Positions 35,150-38,034 of a DNA stretch of 38,034 nucleotides are shown here, piece by piece. How positions within the stretch are numbered: the first letter of the stretch is position 1; the number at the start of each line of letters is the position of its first letter. Origin of the DNA: Lachnospiraceae bacterium. GTDB taxonomy: Bacteria; Bacillota; Clostridia; Lachnospirales; Lachnospiraceae. The stretch spans positions 1-38,034 of the forward strand of contig JAFVHP010000018.1 of NCBI GenBank assembly GCA_017474455.1. Direction: 5' to 3'. The notes under the pieces are model-generated. The model searched no databases. It was given only the letters and a program-made list of their open reading frames with translations, and was not told the DNA's origin. A program made the translations under genes and the position numbers.

Positions 35150-37038
35150 ATGAGTGCGCTGCTGAAACTGGTGATCCTCATACTGTTCATGGTCATTCTG
35201 CCCGTTTTCGCCGGGGCGGCTTTTACTCCCGTGATAAAAGGCGGCAGGGACGGTGAACGGTTCGGCGCCGGCACGGTCGTGACCGGCTATTTTCTATCCT
35301 TTATTCTCTGTGAATGTATTGCCCTGCCGGTGCTGTTTCTGACGCCGCTGGGTGACTTTGTGCTGTTTTCACGCATATACGCATTCCTTATGATCGCAGC
35401 TGCCGTTCCGGGAGCCCTTGCAGTATTCAGGCACAGGAAGGAAGTATATAAAGCAGCGGCACGCATGATCAAGCCCGGGAACCTTTTTGAGAAAAGAAGC
35501 ACTGCAGTGCTGAACCTGGCCGGAGCGGCCCTGTTCGTTCTTCTTTTGTATATGGCGTACAACAGGGCGTTCTTTGACGGAGATGACGCCTATTATGTGA
35601 CCCAGTCGCTGCTGTCCGTCCAGACAGGCACCATGTACCGCTATCTGCCGTATACGGGCATCACGACCTCTGTCGATTACAGGCACGCGCTGGCGCTGTT
35701 CCCCATGTGGACGGCTGCCCTTTCCCGGTATTCCGGGATGCATCCGACGATCATCGCCCACAGCATCGAACCGCTGGTCTTTATCTCCCTGAGTGCACTG
35801 ACGTTTTACAGGATATCCGGGGAACTGTTCGGGGATGACCGGGAGGCCATGGCAAAAAGGGCTTCCTTCATGGTCATACTGTTCGTTTTCTGGATCTTTG
35901 GGAATATCTCCATATTTACGCCGGAGACCTTCCTGCTGACCAGGACCTGGCAGGGAAAATCGATCCTTTCCAACCTGCTGATCCCCGGCAGTTTCCTGTG
36001 CCTTATAAAGGCGGGAAAGCATCCGGATGAACGGGCTCCCTACGCCGAACAGTTCCTGCTGGCACTGTCCTGCGGCCTGTTCACGTCCATGGCGCCGGCA
36101 ATCATTCTGGCCTTTGTCCTTACGGGGGCTGCTGCCGTTTCCCTGGCTGTCAGGGATAAAACGGTGTTTCTGAAGTTTCTGCCTGCAGGCGCAGCCTGCC
36201 TGGCATATCTGATACTGATCCTTGCGGTCTGAAGGACGGTGGCTGTATGAAAGGCAGTATGAATGAGATCTTCACGGTGATCCGTGATTATACAGGCCAG
36301 AAGGCGCTGCTTGTCTTATATGCCGCGGCACTGGTTTATCTTGCGGTGAAGGAAAAGGAACGCCTGAAAAGGGCGCTGTTTGTTTACTTTCCGCTGTTTG
36401 TCCTTATCGTGTTCATGCTTCCGCCGGTATACGGTCTGTACATGAAGATCGAGGAAGCGGCGACCTACTACCGGCTTTTATGGATGATCCCGGTCAGCAT
36501 TACCATCTCCTATACCGCTGTTACGCTCCTGAAAAAGCACCTCATCGCGGGTACTGCCGCTGCCTGCGCCCTTATCTGCGCCCTGGGCAGCTGTGTATAT
36601 ACAGGGCCTTTCGTCGCGCCGGCTGACAACCGCCTGCACCTGCCGCAGGCTGTCATCGATGTGTCCGATTATCTGATCTCGCAGTCTGAAGGTTCCAGAA
36701 ATGTTACGATCGCGGTGCCCGGAGAGCTGATCCATTTTATCCGGCAGTATGATACCGGGCTTCGGCTGGCTTTCGGCCGCGAGGTCTACGTGGCGGGATG
36801 GAGCGAACCCAATCCTGTATATGAGGAAATGGAGCTTAGGGAAAAGACCGACTGCAGCGCGCTGGCGGCGGCCTGCAGGGAATACCGCTGCAATTTCATC
36901 GTTTTAAATGCCGCGAAACCTGTTGCCGGTGATCTGCGGGAAGAAGGATATGAACTTCTGGCACTGCTTGACGGCTATTATATCTATAAGGACCCGCAGA
37001 TGCCGTTCCAGTATGACGCGCCCGTTTCGGGAGAATAG
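35150..37038 (+). CDS. Large polytopic membrane protein, DUF6077-like (frame-disrupted at 36229-36230)
   Basis: A membrane protein of about 629 residues once repaired, with many helices. The external loop FDGDDAYYVTQSLLSVQTGTMYR followed by LPYTG and HALALFPMW matches the DUF6077 family found in Firmicute glycan loci, and its paired acidic residues recall GT-C enzymes. The first frame stops at 36230-36232 after LILILAV. The second frame reads LKDGGCMKGSMNEIFTVIR from the same point and runs to 37038. Adding one C (GTC-CTG) joins them. The C-terminal part has a folded external tail. The start ATG 35150 has no visible ribosome site, which is unusual here; a stop codon lies two codons upstream in frame. 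Confidence 0.75.
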
Positions 37039-37043
37039 GACAG

Positions 37044-37412
37044 ATGGGGAAAAAAATAACCAATATCCTGCTGCTGCAGGCTGTGATCGTTATATTCAGC
37101 ATAACCAGCGTTCTGGCAAAATTCGCCTCCGAACAGGAATTCCTGTCAGGAGGTTTCGTCCTGTTTTACGGTCTCGAGGTCATGGTCCTGGGGATCTACG
37201 CGGTGTGCTGGCAGCAGATCATCAAGCGTTTCGATATATCCGTAGCCTATGCGAACAAAGCCACCGTGCTTTTATGGGGCGCGGTCTGGAGCCGGCTTAT
37301 CTTCAATGAAGTGCCTTCGCCCAGGCAGTTCGCCGCGATGGGACTCGTCATAGCCGGGGTCGTCATCCTCAACCTGTCCGGAAATTCTGCCGGGGAAGGG
37401 AGCGCGGCATGA
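37044..37412 (+). CDS. Half-size DMT/EamA-like membrane protein (ArnE/SMR-like), first of pair
   Basis: A 122-residue protein with four helices, the size of an SMR or ArnE subunit. The block KATVLLWGAVWSRLIFNEVPSPRQFAAMGLVIAG is the usual second half of a DMT unit. It overlaps the next, similarly sized gene by 4 bases (ATGA), so the two probably form a heterodimer. In ArnE/ArnF such a pair flips undecaprenyl-phosphate sugars, which would fit the GtrB-like enzymes in this locus; this is inference. Confidence 0.82.
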   Translation: MGKKITNILLLQAVIVIFSITSVLAKFASEQEFLSGGFVLFYGLEVMVLGIYAVCWQQIIKRFDISVAYANKATVLLWGAVWSRLIFNEVPSPRQFAAMGLVIAGVVILNLSGNSAGEGSAA

Positions 37413-37762
37413 CCGGACCGAATATGACGCTGTGCGTTTTGATCATGATCTGTTCGGAACTGCTGGCATCCTCATCCCAGATACTCCTGAAAAAAAGCGC
37501 CGGCATCGAATATCCGTCCAGGATAAAGGAATACCTGAACCGCTATGTGATCTGCGGTTACGGCATGCTTTTCGTTTCCATGATGCTGACGATCCTGGCT
37601 TACCGTTTCGCGGTATCGTATATGAACATCCCGGTCCTTGAAACGATGGGCTATATTTTCGTCCTTATACTGGGCAGGCTGGTGTTCAGGGAGAAGATCA
37701 CACTGAACAAATCACTGGGCGTGATACTGATCTTTTGCGGAATCATACTTTTCCATATGTAG
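37409..37762 (+). CDS. Half-size DMT/EamA-like membrane protein (ArnF/SMR-like), second of pair
   Basis: A 117-residue four-helix protein: ICSELLASSSQILLKKSAG in helix 1, where a membrane Glu resembles the functional Glu of SMR proteins, then GYGMLFVSMMLTILAYRFAVS, and LETMGYIFVLILGRLVFREKI. It is distinct in sequence from its upstream partner, as expected for an obligate heterodimer, and is coupled to it by an ATGA overlap. Confidence 0.82.
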   Translation: MTGPNMTLCVLIMICSELLASSSQILLKKSAGIEYPSRIKEYLNRYVICGYGMLFVSMMLTILAYRFAVSYMNIPVLETMGYIFVLILGRLVFREKITLNKSLGVILIFCGIILFHM

Positions 37763-37771
37763 GAGAGAACA

Positions 37772-38034
37772 ATGGATAAGGACAGAGAGAATAATATCCC
37801 CGAAGAAGATTTCTTCGATGATGATGTCAGCAATACGGCCGAGATCCGGCTGATGGAAGAGATCGCGGCAAAAAAGGCGGAAGAAGTCCCGGAAGAAGTC
37901 ACGGAAGAAGAGGACGGCTTTTTTGACGACGACGTCAGCAATACGGCCGAGATCCGGCTCATGGAGGGTTATGACCGGAGCGGTGCGGAATATGGCGAGG
38001 CACATCCTGCGGAAGATGCGATAGAAGAAGAGGA
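37772..38034 (+). CDS. Acidic protein with duplicated 16-residue motif, cut by window edge
   Basis: The first 87 residues of a protein that runs off the right edge. AGGAGAG lies before the ATG, nine bases after the preceding stop. It is highly acidic (Glu/Asp-rich), has no signal peptide, and contains FFDDDVSNTAEIRLME twice with no difference (residues 14-29 and 50-65, 36 residues apart), linked by a Lys/Ala/Glu helix-like spacer. I do not recognise the family. The exact repeat in an otherwise variable context suggests a short binding motif used in several copies. The full protein and any membrane domain lie outside the window. Confidence 0.7.
   Translation, partial: MDKDRENNIPEEDFFDDDVSNTAEIRLMEEIAAKKAEEVPEEVTEEEDGFFDDDVSNTAEIRLMEGYDRSGAEYGEAHPAEDAIEEE

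Overview
The window reads as a chromosomal segment of a low-to-mid GC Gram-positive bacterium, most likely a Clostridia/Lachnospiraceae-type Firmicute. This rests on AGGAGG-type ribosome sites before most genes, an adjacent murT-gatD pair (lipid II amidation, a Gram-positive trait), many long operons with ATGA or GTGA overlaps, and membrane families (DUF6056-like and DUF6077-like) that I associate with that group. By eye the DNA is a little over 50% G+C. I saw no tRNA, rRNA or CRISPR array.

Region 1 (1-6.7 kb): the 3' end of an IS3-family transposase; a MORN-repeat lipoprotein on the minus strand; trpS; a tiny self-contained transcription unit (consensus promoter, perfect dyad at the expected start site, strong SD, 33-codon membrane peptide, terminator); a polar amino-acid ABC importer (binding protein, hairpin, permease, ATPase); a five-copy array of 39-bp hairpin-forming repeats between two convergent genes; and a NUDIX hydrolase. 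Region 2 (6.9-10.9 kb): a MATE exporter convergent with an hslO-cyclo-ligase operon, then an Mrr-like nuclease domain fused to membrane helices whose start codon is problematic.

Region 3 (10.9-21.3 kb): one long plus-strand operon with an atypical aspartate aminotransferase, a heterodimeric ABC exporter with one degenerate ATP site, a truncated PTS enzyme I-like protein, an SGNH protein, a P-type cation ATPase and a DUF1624 acyltransferase-like membrane protein. Region 4 (21.3-38.0 kb): murT-gatD leads directly into a VTT membrane protein and a cell-surface glycan locus. That locus has an FAD oxidoreductase, three GT2 glycosyltransferases, a DegT sugar aminotransferase, two large polytopic membrane proteins, an MBOAT/AlgJ-like O-acylation pair, a UDP-galactopyranose-mutase-like flavoprotein, two half-size DMT transporters resembling ArnE/ArnF, and an acidic repeat protein cut by the window edge. 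Together these look like a pathway that makes polyprenyl-phosphate sugars, flips them, transfers them outside the membrane and acylates the product.

Five genes (second ABC half, SGNH protein, VTT protein, DegT, DUF6077-like) are each broken by one single-base indel, mostly in or beside short homopolymers, with the rest of the frame intact. I read these mainly as base-calling errors in the source assembly, with real inactivation as the alternative. In the feature list they are annotated as single frame-disrupted genes.
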